Source of the DNA: Kitasatospora sp. NBC_01266
Lineage (GTDB): Bacteria; Actinomycetota; Actinomycetes; Streptomycetales; Streptomycetaceae
Assembly (NCBI RefSeq): GCF_036242395.1
Contig: NZ_CP108458.1
Coordinates: 5,146,001 to 5,210,000, forward strand
DNA length: 64,000 nt
Reading direction: 5' to 3'
In this document: one piece after another, positions 7,917 through 15,907 of the stretch
Layout: each line of letters opens with the position of its first letter
How positions within the stretch are numbered: position 1 is the first letter of the stretch
Notes under the pieces: generated by a model
The model's database searches: none
What the model saw: only the letters and a program-made list of their open reading frames with translations
Told to the model about the DNA's origin: nothing
Position numbers and translations under genes: made by a program

Positions 7917-8354
7917 ATGAACATCGATGGCCCCGAGGAGCTCATCGCCTCCGACTCCTGCTGGCTCCCGCGCAGCAACCGTTCCCCGGGCAAGGCGCGC
8001 CGCTTCCTCGCCGGGCTGCTCAGTACTGTCAAGGAGGGTGAACGCTTTCTCGACAAGGGTGAGTTGGTGCTGTCCGAGCTGGTCACCAATGCGCTCGCGC
8101 ACGGCACCCGCCCTGGCCAGCTGATCTGGATCGGGCTCAAGGTCGACCACGAGCAGCTCTGGATCGCGGTCGAGGATCCGAGCGCCGCCGTCCCGGTCGT
8201 CTGCGACGCTGCCGCCTCAACTTCCTTTGCCTCCGAGGTCGAATCGGGGCGCGGCATGCTCCTGGTGGAGCAACTCTCGCTCGCCTGGGGGTGCGGGCCG
8301 CGTGAGGGGGTCGGGAAGCGGGTCTGGGTGCTCGTCGGAGCCGATCAAAACTGA
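7917..8354 (+). CDS. GHKL ATP-binding protein (anti-sigma-factor-like kinase domain)
   Basis: The 145-residue product is a stand-alone HATPase_c domain of the RsbW/SpoIIAB type. The N box is LVLSELVTNALAHGTRPG and the G box includes ESGRGMLLVEQLS. It lacks a dimerisation histidine, so it is not a sensor kinase. Small proteins of this kind act as anti-sigma factors or phosphorylate anti-anti-sigma factors; in abaA/whiJ-type cassettes such an ATPase gene is a regular neighbour. ATG 7917 is preceded by AAGAAGAGG. It is divergent from the WhiJ-like regulator, and the 129-bp gap includes the small inverted repeat GGCCA-GGGGG-TGGCC (about 7839-7853). No STAS protein or sigma factor is encoded nearby. 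Confidence 0.9.
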   Translation: MNIDGPEELIASDSCWLPRSNRSPGKARRFLAGLLSTVKEGERFLDKGELVLSELVTNALAHGTRPGQLIWIGLKVDHEQLWIAVEDPSAAVPVVCDAAASTSFASEVESGRGMLLVEQLSLAWGCGPREGVGKRVWVLVGADQN

Positions 8355-8370
8355 AACAATGTAGGCAAAC

Positions 8371-8429
8371 TGACTGACTATCAGTCATTATCGAGCAGGC
8401 GGCCGAATGCCGATCAAGCCCGTGCTAGA
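8371..8429 (+). promoter_or_regulatory. Candidate operator and -10 element upstream of the winged-helix gene
   Basis: TGACTGA-CTA-TCAGTCA (8371-8387) is a perfect 7-bp inverted repeat. About 40 bp downstream is TAGATT (8424-8429), a plausible -10 box with only a weak -35 region. The layout suggests a regulated promoter for the gene at 8518. It is unverified. Confidence 0.4.
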
Positions 8430-8517
8430 TTTCTGACGATATCCCAGGAACATGCATGTGCCCCGGCGGTGCTGGAACACCCCGGGGCGCGGCACTAGGA
8501 GAACGAAGCCTCTCCCC

Positions 8518-9381
8518 ATGCACATTCATCGTAGCGCGCAGAAGCGCGCGTATGCAGCTCTCCCCAACCGCCTCCTCCAGGACCGCACCCTCAGCTACAC
8601 TGCCCGCGGCCTGCTCGGCGACCTCCTCTCCCGCCCCGACGGCTGGCGCGAGGACGGCCGCCGCATGGCGGACTCCAGCCCCCAGGGCCGCGCCGCGATC
8701 CGCAAGGCGCTCAAGGAGTTGATCGAAGCCGGGTACTACTGGGTCGTGACGACCCGACTGCCCGACGGGACCATCCGCAGCGAGATCCACGTCTTCGACA
8801 CTCCGCAGCTGGTGGGGCCGGGTGTCACCCGTTCGGGACCCGGTGGCGCGGACCCCGATGCACGTGCCAGTGAACAGACACATGACCCGGCGGAAAAACC
8901 CACCCTCCATCCGCTCCCGGTCAGCGAGGCCATCCGCGAAGCGGTGAGCACGCTCTTCCGGGTGCTCCGCCCGGAGCCCCGGCTGAAGCTGGGCGAGCGC
9001 GAGGCGCACGCCCTCGCGCCGCTGGTGGCACGCTGGTTGGAGCTGGGCAGCACCGCCGCCGACCTCGCTCGGGCGCTGCTGCCCAGGCTGCCCGACGCGG
9101 TCTTCGCTCCGGTCGCGTTCCTGCGCCACCGCCTCGAGCAGAAGATGCCCCCGGGCGCGGCGCAGGAGCCCGACCCGCAGGCGCCCGCTCCGCTGCCCGA
9201 GTGCGACCGCTGCCACGACCCGGTCTCCCATCCCGGCCTCTGCCGCGCCTGCGCCACCGGCGGCCGTACCGAGCCCGGCCACGCGCCCGCCATCGGCGGC
9301 GGGGCCGAGCACACCCCGGCGGGGGCCGCACGGGCCCGTGAGGCGATGCGCGCCACAAAGGATCAGCTCCAAGCCGCCTGA
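8518..9381 (+). CDS. Winged-helix (MarR/replication-initiator-like) DNA-binding protein
   Basis: The 287-residue product has an N-terminal winged-helix region (about residues 1-95). It includes LQDRTLSYTARGLLGDLLSR, a recognition part QGRAAIRKALKELIEAGYYW and the wing RLPDGTIRSEIHVFDTP. The middle is Pro/Ala-rich and the C-terminus holds a likely zinc knuckle, CDRCHDPVSHPGLCRAC, with four cysteines. Proteins of this shape occur beside WhiJ-type cassettes in streptomycetes. ATG 8518 is used, though AGGAG (8497-8501) is 16 nt away, longer than ideal; ATGs at 8452/8456 are alternatives. It is 18 bp upstream of the hydrolase gene and probably shares its message. Confidence 0.75.
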   Translation: MHIHRSAQKRAYAALPNRLLQDRTLSYTARGLLGDLLSRPDGWREDGRRMADSSPQGRAAIRKALKELIEAGYYWVVTTRLPDGTIRSEIHVFDTPQLVGPGVTRSGPGGADPDARASEQTHDPAEKPTLHPLPVSEAIREAVSTLFRVLRPEPRLKLGEREAHALAPLVARWLELGSTAADLARALLPRLPDAVFAPVAFLRHRLEQKMPPGAAQEPDPQAPAPLPECDRCHDPVSHPGLCRACATGGRTEPGHAPAIGGGAEHTPAGAARAREAMRATKDQLQAA

Positions 9382-9399
9382 GTGTGCTTCAGTTCGATC

Positions 9400-10140
9400 A
9401 TGGCGAACTGGGAATCCCTGACCGAAGGCGGCATCGAGGCGTACGTCGCGCGCCCCGCTGCGGCCGACCTGCCCACCCCCACCCGTGGCGCGATCGTCTT
9501 CTGCGCCGAGATGTACGGCATCAACGAGTACGCGCGCACCGTCACCGCCCGCCTCGCCGCAGCGGGGTACGCGGTCGTCGCGCCCGACTTCTACTGGCGT
9601 CACCAGCGGCGCGTCCGGCTCAGCTACAGCCCGGAGGACCGCGAAGCCGGCCTGGTGCTGATGCGTGGGCTCGACCGCGACGAGCTGATCGCCGACGCCG
9701 GCGTCGCGCTGGACGCCGCCCGCGCGCTCGCGGACGGGCACGGCGTGGCGTTCCTCGGCATGAGCATGGGCGGCCACATCGCCCTGCGGGCGGCCACCGC
9801 GCTCAGCTTCGAGCTGGCGGCGCTCTTCTACCCCGGGTGGATGCTCAACTCGGGTATGCCGATGGTCGGCCCGGTGCCGCCGCTGGAGCAGGCGGCCGAC
9901 CTGGCGAAGGGCGGCGCGTTCGTGCTCGGCGTGGTCGGCGAGGAGGACCACATCCTGCCGTCGGCCGAGTGGCAGCAGGCCGAGCAGCGCCTGACCGCCG
10001 CCGGGGTGCGGCACGAGCTGATCAGCTACCCGGGGGTGCGGCACGGCTTCGCGGTCGAGGACCGCCCAGCGGACTACGACGCGAAGGCCACGGCGGACGC
10101 CTGGGAGCGGGTCGACGCCGCCCTCGCCCGCTACCTGTAA
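9400..10140 (+). CDS. Dienelactone hydrolase family protein with Ser nucleophile
   Basis: The 246-residue product is an alpha/beta hydrolase of the dienelactone hydrolase family. The pieces in order are an early Glu region (FCAEMYGINEYA), PDFYWR, the nucleophile elbow FLGMSMGGH, the acid region VVGEEDHILP and the catalytic His in YPGVRHGF. In classical dienelactone hydrolases the nucleophile is Cys in GxCxGG; here the elbow reads G-M-S-M-G-G, so the nucleophile should be Ser. The substrate is therefore uncertain. ATG 9400 is preferred to a GTG at 9382, which would add six residues not typical of the family. It ends just before a strong terminator (10158-10198) and may be cotranscribed with the winged-helix gene. 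Confidence 0.88.
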   Translation: MANWESLTEGGIEAYVARPAAADLPTPTRGAIVFCAEMYGINEYARTVTARLAAAGYAVVAPDFYWRHQRRVRLSYSPEDREAGLVLMRGLDRDELIADAGVALDAARALADGHGVAFLGMSMGGHIALRAATALSFELAALFYPGWMLNSGMPMVGPVPPLEQAADLAKGGAFVLGVVGEEDHILPSAEWQQAEQRLTAAGVRHELISYPGVRHGFAVEDRPADYDAKATADAWERVDAALARYL

Positions 10141-10157
10141 GGACGTGTGACAACGAC

Positions 10158-10198
10158 AGCGGGGCCCGCCACACCTGCTCGGTGTGGCGGGCCCCGCT
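10158..10198. terminator. Bidirectional hairpin terminator between hydrolase and chitinase
   Basis: A perfect 18-bp stem (10158-10175 with 10181-10198) closes a 5-nt loop TGCTC. It lies between the converging hydrolase and chitinase genes. No U-tract follows, as is common in high-GC actinobacteria. Confidence 0.88.
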
Positions 10199-10245
10199 GG
10201 TTCGCGCTTCGGCTTCTCCCTCAAGAAGCCGTCGGCGCATTCGAG

Positions 10246-11820
10246 TTACGGCATGGCGTGGACGTGGTTGCCCACGTTGGTGGAGAAGTCGTTGCCGTTC
10301 TTGGCGTCCCAGTTGGTGGACCAGGTCATCGCTCCCCGGATGGTGGGCCACTTGGTCGGCGGGACGAAGGTGCCGCAGTTGGTGCCGCTCGCCAGGCAGT
10401 CCAGCGCGTTGTCCACCACGGTCGAGTTGACGTAGCCGCCGCCCGCCGCCTGGCTGGAGGCGGGAACACCGATGCCGACCTGGGACGGGTCGAGGCCGCC
10501 CTGGATGTAGGTGCAGACCTGGCTGGTGATGAAGTCCTCGGTGCCCTGGTTGTAGACGTTGCCGTTGCAGCCGGGCATGCCACCGGAGTTGTAGAACTGG
10601 GTGTTGACGACGGTCAGGATGTCCTTGACGGCCAGCGCCAGCTGGAAGTAGTCACTGCCCGTGGTGTACATGTCCAGCGTCTGCGGGGCCATGGTCAGGA
10701 TGAAGCCGCTGCCGACCTTGCTCGCCAGGGTGTGCAGGCCCTGCGCCAGGTAGGTCGAGTTGACGCCGTTCTCCAGGTCGATGTCGATCCCGTCGAACCC
10801 GTACTGCTGGATCAGCGCGTAGGCGCTGTTGGCGAAGTTGGCGGCCGCGGTGGCGTCGCCGACCGTGATCGCACCGTTCTGGCCGCCGACCGAGAGGACG
10901 ACCTTCTTGCCGGCCGCGTGCTTGGCCGCGATGTCGGCCTTGAACTGGGCGGCGGTGTAGCCGCCGAGGTTGGTGGCCAGCGTCGGGTCGATCGAGAAGG
11001 TGATGCCGCCGGGGGTGGTCGGGTCGGCGTTGGCGAACGAGACCGCGATGATGTCGTAGTTGCTCTGGACGTCCGCGAGCTTCTGGTCCGTCGCGCCGTT
11101 GTCGAAGTCCTGCCAGTAGCCGGTGATGACGTGCTTGGGCAGCCCGCTCGACGGGGGCGTGGGCGTCGGGGTGGGCGTCGGCGTCGGGGTGGGAGTAGGC
11201 GTGGGCGTCGGGGTGGGGGTGGGCGTCGGCGTCGGCGTCGGGGTGGGAGTGGGGGTCGGCGTGGGAGTAGGAGTAGGAGTAGGAGTCCCCGCCCCACCCG
11301 GCCCCGTCAGCGTGATGTCGTCCGCGCTGTACGCGCTCTGCCCGTACCACCCGTGCACGTACACCGTCAGGCTCGTCGTGCTCGCGCCGGTGGTGAAGGT
11401 GCTGCTCAGCTGGTTCCAGCTGGTCTGGCTCGACCAGCTGCTCGGGTCCCCGCCCGCCGCACCCGTCCCGCCGGCACCCAGGTAGACGTACGACCCCTGC
11501 ACCCAGCCGGCCAGCGTGTAGCTGGAGTTGGGCTGCACCGAGACGGTCTGGCTGCACTGCGCCGTGTCCGAGCTGCTCGGCGAGCCCAGCAGCGCCTGCG
11601 AGCCGCTGTGCACGGGGGAGGAGACCGCGGCGGCGGTGCCGGTACAGGACCAGCCGGCCAGGCCGGACTCGAAGCCGCCGTTGCTGACCAGGTTGCCGAC
11701 CGCGGCGCTGGCGCCACCGGCGAAGACGGCCAGCCCGGCGCCGGCCAGCGCGAGCGCGGTGGTGCCGGCGGCCAGCGTGGGCAGCACGCGACGGCGGGTG
11801 GGAGGAACGGTACGGGACAT
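10246..11820 (-). CDS. Secreted GH18 chitinase with N-terminal carbohydrate-binding domain
   Basis: The 524-residue product breaks chitin to chito-oligosaccharides outside the cell. Residues 1-39 are a signal peptide with RRR before the hydrophobic core, cut near ASA-A. A CBM4/9-like beta-sandwich follows (about 40-175; NLVSNGGFESGLAGWSC). Next is a Pro/Thr repeat linker (about 178-222) and then the GH18 barrel. Its catalytic motif DGIDIDLE (343-350) is intact, with Glu350 as the acid. ATG 11820 has AGGAGAG 7 nt upstream; a longer frame to 11913 lacks one. Upstream lies a DasR-type site (12020-12035), so induction by chitin products and repression by DasR are likely. A terminator follows the gene. 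Confidence 0.95.
   Translation of the reverse strand: MSRTVPPTRRRVLPTLAAGTTALALAGAGLAVFAGGASAAVGNLVSNGGFESGLAGWSCTGTAAAVSSPVHSGSQALLGSPSSSDTAQCSQTVSVQPNSSYTLAGWVQGSYVYLGAGGTGAAGGDPSSWSSQTSWNQLSSTFTTGASTTSLTVYVHGWYGQSAYSADDITLTGPGGAGTPTPTPTPTPTPTPTPTPTPTPTPTPTPTPTPTPTPTPTPTPTPPSSGLPKHVITGYWQDFDNGATDQKLADVQSNYDIIAVSFANADPTTPGGITFSIDPTLATNLGGYTAAQFKADIAAKHAAGKKVVLSVGGQNGAITVGDATAAANFANSAYALIQQYGFDGIDIDLENGVNSTYLAQGLHTLASKVGSGFILTMAPQTLDMYTTGSDYFQLALAVKDILTVVNTQFYNSGGMPGCNGNVYNQGTEDFITSQVCTYIQGGLDPSQVGIGVPASSQAAGGGYVNSTVVDNALDCLASGTNCGTFVPPTKWPTIRGAMTWSTNWDAKNGNDFSTNVGNHVHAMP
11154..11287. repeat. Short tandem repeat encoding the chitinase Pro/Thr linker
   Basis: The stretch is a run of GTGGGCGTCGGC-like hexamer units on the plus strand, coding TPTPTP on the minus strand. 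It is typical of linkers between carbohydrate-binding and catalytic domains. Such repeats may vary in copy number between strains by slippage. Confidence 0.9.
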
Positions 11821-11985
11821 GACGAACTCTCCTGTGGGGAGGAGGAGAGGGACCGCCGCGGTGGGGGTCGCGGCGGCCCCGCGTGGGGGAGGGAGAAACC
11901 GCTCGGTACGCACGGTTGGCGCAGCTCGTGGCTACAGGTAAAGGGGAGGCGAAAAAGGGCGTGCCAAAGAAGAGGGGGGGAGGGT

Positions 11986-12011
11986 CAAGCGGTTGAACCT
12001 GCAACCGCTTG
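11986..12011. promoter_or_regulatory. 10-bp inverted repeat upstream of the chitinase
   Basis: CAAGCGGTTG (11986-11995) and CAACCGCTTG (12002-12011) are exact reverse complements separated by 6 nt. The element lies 166 bp before the chitinase start and next to the DasR-like site. It could be an operator for a second regulator. Confidence 0.5.
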
Positions 12012-12019
12012 TCGAACAA

Positions 12020-12035
12020 GCTGGACTAGACCAAT
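12020..12035. promoter_or_regulatory. Candidate DasR-responsive element (dre)
   Basis: GCTGGACTAGACCAAT matches the published dre consensus ACTGGTCTAGACCAGT at 13 of 16 positions, keeping the CTAGACCA half. DasR is the GntR-type repressor of chitin and N-acetylglucosamine genes. Its place about 200 bp before a chitinase start makes it a credible operator. Confidence 0.65.
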
Positions 12036-12227
12036 GGCGTGCGTCAAGCATCTGACGGCCTCCTTACGCATTCTTTAAGGAACCGGATATCCGATCGTGT
12101 CCGTCACCGTGCCCGACCTGCGGCTTTCCTCCTCCTCATGGAGCCGGAGTACGCTGCTCCAGGACCCGTGGCAGCCAAGCCACTCGGGACCACGGGGGCC
12201 AAGGGGTCAAGCTCAGAGGGGCAACGA

Positions 12228-13022
12228 ATGGGTCTGCGCGATCTCGTCGACCGCACGCCGGGTCTGCGGACCGTCCTCGGCGGCATGTACCGCCTGTACG
12301 GCCAGCGGGTCGAGGCCCACCTCGGCAAGACCCCGCACCACGTCGGCGTGATCATGGACGGCAACCGCCGCTGGGCCAAGGCGGCCGGCGGCACCGCGGC
12401 GTTCGGCCACCGGCGCGGCGCCGACAAGATCACCGAGTTCCTCGGCTGGTGCGACGAGACCAACATCGAGGTCGTCACCCTCTGGATGCTCTCGACCGAC
12501 AACCTGACCCGGCCGCCGGAGGAGCTCGTCGCCCTGCTCGGCATCATCGAGGACGCGGTGACCGGGCTGGCCGAGGCCAAGCGCTACAAGGTCAACCCGA
12601 TCGGCACCCTGGACCTGCTGCCCAGCCGGACCGCCGAGATCCTGAAGAACGCGGCGGCCGACACCGCGCACCTCGAAGGCATCACGGTCAACGTGGCCGT
12701 CGGCTACGGCGGTCGGCACGAGATCGCCGACGCGGTCCGCTCGCTGCTCCAGGAGCACGCCGACCGGGGCACCTCGATCGAGGAACTGGTCGAGAGCCTG
12801 GACGTCGAGCACATCGCCGAGCGCCTCTACACCAAGGGCCAGCCGGATCCGGACCTGGTGATCCGCACCTCCGGCGAGCAGCGGCTGTCCGGCTTCCTGC
12901 TCTGGCAGAGCGCGCACAGCGAGTTCTACTTCTGCGAGGCGTACTGGCCGGCCTTCCGCAAGGTCGACTTCCTGCGGGCGCTGCGCGCGTACGAACAGCG
13001 GCACCGCCGCTACGGCGGCTGA
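12228..13022 (+). CDS. Isoprenyl transferase (cis-prenyltransferase, UppS family)
   Basis: The 264-residue enzyme adds isopentenyl units in cis configuration to make long polyprenyl diphosphates, the carrier-lipid precursors for peptidoglycan and other glycans. The signature HVGVIMDGNRRWAK holds the catalytic Asp. The downstream FGHRRGADKI, the central TLWMLSTDNLTRP and the C-terminal DLVIRTSGEQRLSGFLLWQS with AYWPAF are all family landmarks. ATG 12228 is favoured by AGAGGGG (12215-12221) 6 nt upstream; the open frame to 12039 is not needed. Streptomycetes usually have two such enzymes, so the exact chain length is not certain. It could supply lipid to the arabinose-lipid operon at 21.9 kb. 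Confidence 0.93.
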   Translation: MGLRDLVDRTPGLRTVLGGMYRLYGQRVEAHLGKTPHHVGVIMDGNRRWAKAAGGTAAFGHRRGADKITEFLGWCDETNIEVVTLWMLSTDNLTRPPEELVALLGIIEDAVTGLAEAKRYKVNPIGTLDLLPSRTAEILKNAAADTAHLEGITVNVAVGYGGRHEIADAVRSLLQEHADRGTSIEELVESLDVEHIAERLYTKGQPDPDLVIRTSGEQRLSGFLLWQSAHSEFYFCEAYWPAFRKVDFLRALRAYEQRHRRYGG

Positions 13023-13260
13023 ACGTTTGCTGGGAGACTCCTGCGCGGACCCTGCGCAGACCCTGCGTAGACGCTCGAAGCGCCGTCAAGACCGCCTGAC
13101 CACCGCCGAACGTTCATGAGAAGTGATCCAGGACTTCGCATGAGCAAGCATGCCCGACGGCTCGTCAGGGCATACACATGGCATACCGGCACCCTGCCCA
13201 TCGGGGTCGCGGGGGCCGGTGAGCCGCGGGTGACGCAGGGTCGCCCGCCCTGGAGGCCTA

Positions 13261-14595
13261 GTGGTCAGTTCCAAGAGCCGCCGGACACCAGACCGGCGCA
13301 CGTACGTCCTTGACACCAGCGTGCTTTTGGCCGACCCGCTCGCCATGACGCGGTTCGAGGAGCACGAAGTGGTGCTCCCCGTCGTCGTGGTCACCGAGCT
13401 GGAGGCCAAACGACACCACCCCGAACTGGGCTACTTCGCCCGCCAGGCCCTGCGCCTGCTGGACGACTTCCGGGTCCGCTACGGCCGACTCGACGAGCCC
13501 ATCCCGGTCGGCGAGATCGGCGGCTCGATCCGGGTCGAGCTCAACCACTCCGACCCCTCGGTGCTGCCGGCCGGTTACCGGGTCGGTGGCGGCGAGGCGG
13601 ACACCCGGATCCTGGCGGTCGCCCGCAATCTGCAGGCGGAGGGGTACGACGTCACCGTCGTCTCCAAGGACCTCCCGATGCGGATCAAGGCCAGCGCGGT
13701 CGGCCTGCTCGCCGAGGAGTACCGGGCGGAGCTGGCGATCACCTCCGGTTGGACCGGAATGTCCGAACTGCCGGTTGCCGCCGACCAGGTGGACGAGCTC
13801 TTCGGTGCCCCGCACGACGCCGCCGTGGTGGTCGACGGCGCCGAGGAACTGCCGGTGCACACCGGCCTGGTGCTCAGCTCCGAGCGTGGCCGGGCCCTGG
13901 GCCGGGTCACCCAGGACGGCCGGGTCAAGCTGGTGCGCGGTGACCGCGAGGCGTTCGGCCTGCGCGGGCGCAGCGCCGAGCAGCGGGTGGCGCTGGACGT
14001 GCTGCTCGATCCCGAGGTCGGCATCGTCTCGCTCGGCGGCCGGGCCGGCACCGGCAAGTCGGCGCTGGCGCTCTGCGCGGGCCTGGAGGCGGTGCTGGAG
14101 CGTCGCCAGCACCGCAAGGTGATGGTCTTCCGGCCGCTGTACGCGGTCGGCGGCCAGGAGTTGGGCTACCTGCCGGGCAGCGAGTCGGAGAAGATGAGCC
14201 CGTGGGCGCAGGCCGTCTTCGACACCTTGGGCGCGGTCACCACGCCCGCGGTGATCGAGGAGGTGATCTCCCGCGGGATGCTGGAGGTGCTGCCGCTCAC
14301 CCACATCCGGGGCCGCTCGTTGCACGACGCGTTCGTGATCGTCGACGAGGCGCAGTCGCTGGAGCGCAACGTGCTGCTCACGGTGCTGTCCCGGATCGGC
14401 CAGGGCTCGCGGGTGGTGCTCACCCACGACGTGGCGCAGCGGGACAACCTCCGGGTGGGGCGCTACGACGGGGTGGTGGCGGTGGTGGAGAAGCTGAAGG
14501 GGCATCCGCTCTTCGCGCACATCACCCTCACGCGCTCCGAGCGCTCCCCGATCGCCGCGTTGGTGACCGAGATGCTCGAGGACATCCAGCCCTGA
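13261..14595 (+). CDS. PIN-PhoH family protein (PhoH2-type ATPase/RNase)
   Basis: The 444-residue product joins an N-terminal PIN nuclease domain (about 1-150; YVLDTSVLLADP, VVVVTELEAKR, EADTRILAVA, VVSKDLPMRIKA) to a C-terminal PhoH ATPase. The ATPase has Walker A GRAGTGKSAL (about 260-269), a Walker B region FVIVDEAQSLERN and a sensor HDVAQRDNLRVG. Such PhoH2 proteins in actinobacteria are ATP-dependent RNA helicase/RNases. The GTG 13261 start has GGAGG (13252-13256) 4 nt upstream. The 238-bp gap before it holds only short repeats of CCCTGCG (about 13050-13070). A perfect-stem terminator follows at 14629. Confidence 0.94.
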   Translation: MVSSKSRRTPDRRTYVLDTSVLLADPLAMTRFEEHEVVLPVVVVTELEAKRHHPELGYFARQALRLLDDFRVRYGRLDEPIPVGEIGGSIRVELNHSDPSVLPAGYRVGGGEADTRILAVARNLQAEGYDVTVVSKDLPMRIKASAVGLLAEEYRAELAITSGWTGMSELPVAADQVDELFGAPHDAAVVVDGAEELPVHTGLVLSSERGRALGRVTQDGRVKLVRGDREAFGLRGRSAEQRVALDVLLDPEVGIVSLGGRAGTGKSALALCAGLEAVLERRQHRKVMVFRPLYAVGGQELGYLPGSESEKMSPWAQAVFDTLGAVTTPAVIEEVISRGMLEVLPLTHIRGRSLHDAFVIVDEAQSLERNVLLTVLSRIGQGSRVVLTHDVAQRDNLRVGRYDGVVAVVEKLKGHPLFAHITLTRSERSPIAALVTEMLEDIQP

Positions 14596-14628
14596 GCCCC
14601 CGGTAGGTCTGCCGTATCGGCATACGAA

Positions 14629-14672
14629 CGATCCGCCCGGTTCCTGGCGTTGGCCTCGAACCGGGCGGATCG
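14629..14672. terminator. Hairpin terminator after phoH-like gene
   Basis: A perfect 15-bp stem (14629-14643 with 14658-14672) surrounds a 14-nt loop. It lies 33 bp after the stop. Confidence 0.85.
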
Positions 14673-14999
14673 TCAGCACATCGCACCGCGCGTGGTCCGC
14701 GGAACGGCCGATTCCAGCTCCGGTGGATGATGTGAGCTTCGCCACGCAACCGGGAATTGCGCAGCCGTGTCTCCGTGCGGCATGGTGAGGTCTCTGTCAG
14801 GCCCCGCGTACGGCCCGCTGGTTGGGCGTCAACTGAATATGCAAGGTCCGTACGCCGCCCGAACTCCTTGCCCGCACCGGCTTGTCCGGCTGTGGGCACC
14901 GGGCCAGTGTCTCCCGTGACCAGCACCAGGTGGAGGCCAGTGACCAGGGGCATGTTGCGTCCTCACGGTCACGCGGGGTCGACGCTGGAAGGAAACCAT
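14673..14999 (+). other. Long gene-free leader upstream of the transglycosylase gene
   Basis: About 330 bp hold no supported gene. In streptomycetes some cell-wall hydrolase genes have a c-di-AMP (ydaO) riboswitch; I looked for its conserved core and did not see it. The region ends with the ribosome site GGAAGGA (14987-14993). It probably holds the promoter and 5' leader. Confidence 0.4.
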
Positions 15000-15740
15000 G
15001 TGACTCGGATCTCGGTCCGGGGAGTTGCTGTGGCCTCCGCCACCGCCGTCACCGCTGTCGGTGCCGTCGTTGGTGTGGCTTCGGGCAGCGAGGCCTCTCC
15101 CGTTCAGTCGGTCGATGTCGCGGGGTCCACCCTGTTCGCGGACGTCCCGTCAGCTGGCCAGGCGCAGGCGATCAGCGACAACATCGCCAACCAGTCCGTT
15201 GCCCAGCAGCAGGCTGCCGATGCCGCGACGAAGCAGGCCGCCGAGCAGGCCGCCCGCCTCAAGGCGGCTGCCGACGCGCAGGCCAAGGCCGACGCGGACA
15301 AGGCGGCTGCCGACGCGGCCCAGGCCGCTGCCAAGGCGGCTCAGGCCGCTCAGCAGCAGGCGCAGCAGGAGGCCGCCGCCCTGGCGAAGGCCAAGTCGCA
15401 GATGGCGGTCACCACCACCGACGACTCGGCGCCGCCCGTCTCGGCCAGCCCGGGTTCGGTGCAGGCGATCGCCCAGGGGATCATCGGCGACAGCACCCAG
15501 TTCCAGTGCTTCAGCAACATCGTGACGCGCGAGAGCGGCTGGAACTACCAGGCCACCAACTCCGGTTCCGGTGCCTACGGTCTGGTCCAGGCGCTGCCGG
15601 GCTCCAAGATGGCCTCGGCCGGCGCGGACTGGCGGACCAACCCCGCCACCCAGATCAAGTGGGGCCTCGGTTACATGAACGACCGTTACGGCAGCCCGTG
15701 TGGCGCCTGGTCGTTCTGGCAGGCCCACAGCTGGTACTAG
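15000..15740 (+). CDS. Secreted lytic transglycosylase-like (SLT) protein
   Basis: The 246-residue product has a signal peptide (about 1-37) and then a long Ala/Gln/Lys-rich coiled coil (about 65-135; repeated AADAQAKADADKAAADAAQ-like heptads). The C-terminal domain (about 155-246) is an SLT-type lysozyme fold with a catalytic Glu in IVTRESGWNYQATNSGSGAYG and the tail WGLGYMNDRYGSPCGAWSFW. Two cysteines (FQCFS and PCGAW) may form a disulfide. It should cleave or bind peptidoglycan outside the cell. The start is GTG 15000, with GGAAGGA upstream; the open frame to 14757 is an extension without codon support. It stands alone between phoH and the exporter gene. Confidence 0.9.
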   Translation: MTRISVRGVAVASATAVTAVGAVVGVASGSEASPVQSVDVAGSTLFADVPSAGQAQAISDNIANQSVAQQQAADAATKQAAEQAARLKAAADAQAKADADKAAADAAQAAAKAAQAAQQQAQQEAAALAKAKSQMAVTTTDDSAPPVSASPGSVQAIAQGIIGDSTQFQCFSNIVTRESGWNYQATNSGSGAYGLVQALPGSKMASAGADWRTNPATQIKWGLGYMNDRYGSPCGAWSFWQAHSWY

Positions 15741-15907
15741 ACCCACGGTCGGTGCCGCAGTCACCACAGCGTGTGACGCCCTCGGTCGTTCCGGCCGGGG
15801 GCTCGCGCGTTTTTCCCGCCCCGGCGCCGAAAGGGTGAACCGGGCAGGTAGCGTCGTACCCGCACACCGTGGCACCCGGCCCGCGGTGAACCGGGAGGAC
15901 GGACCAC

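Noticed and set aside
4591..8354. A prophage or integrative element
   Set aside because: Looser codon bias is seen, but there is no integrase, att-like repeat, or structural phage gene.
11154..11287. A CRISPR-like repeat array
   Set aside because: It is a short tandem repeat coding the chitinase Pro/Thr linker; there are no unique spacers and no cas genes.
10147..12078. A long rightward open frame opposite the chitinase gene
   Set aside because: It is antisense to a gene with signal peptide, binding domain and catalytic GH18 motif, and it runs through the TP-repeat linker. It is a high-GC shadow.
14673..14999. A c-di-AMP (ydaO) riboswitch before the transglycosylase gene
   Set aside because: The conserved core of that riboswitch was not found, although such genes sometimes carry it.
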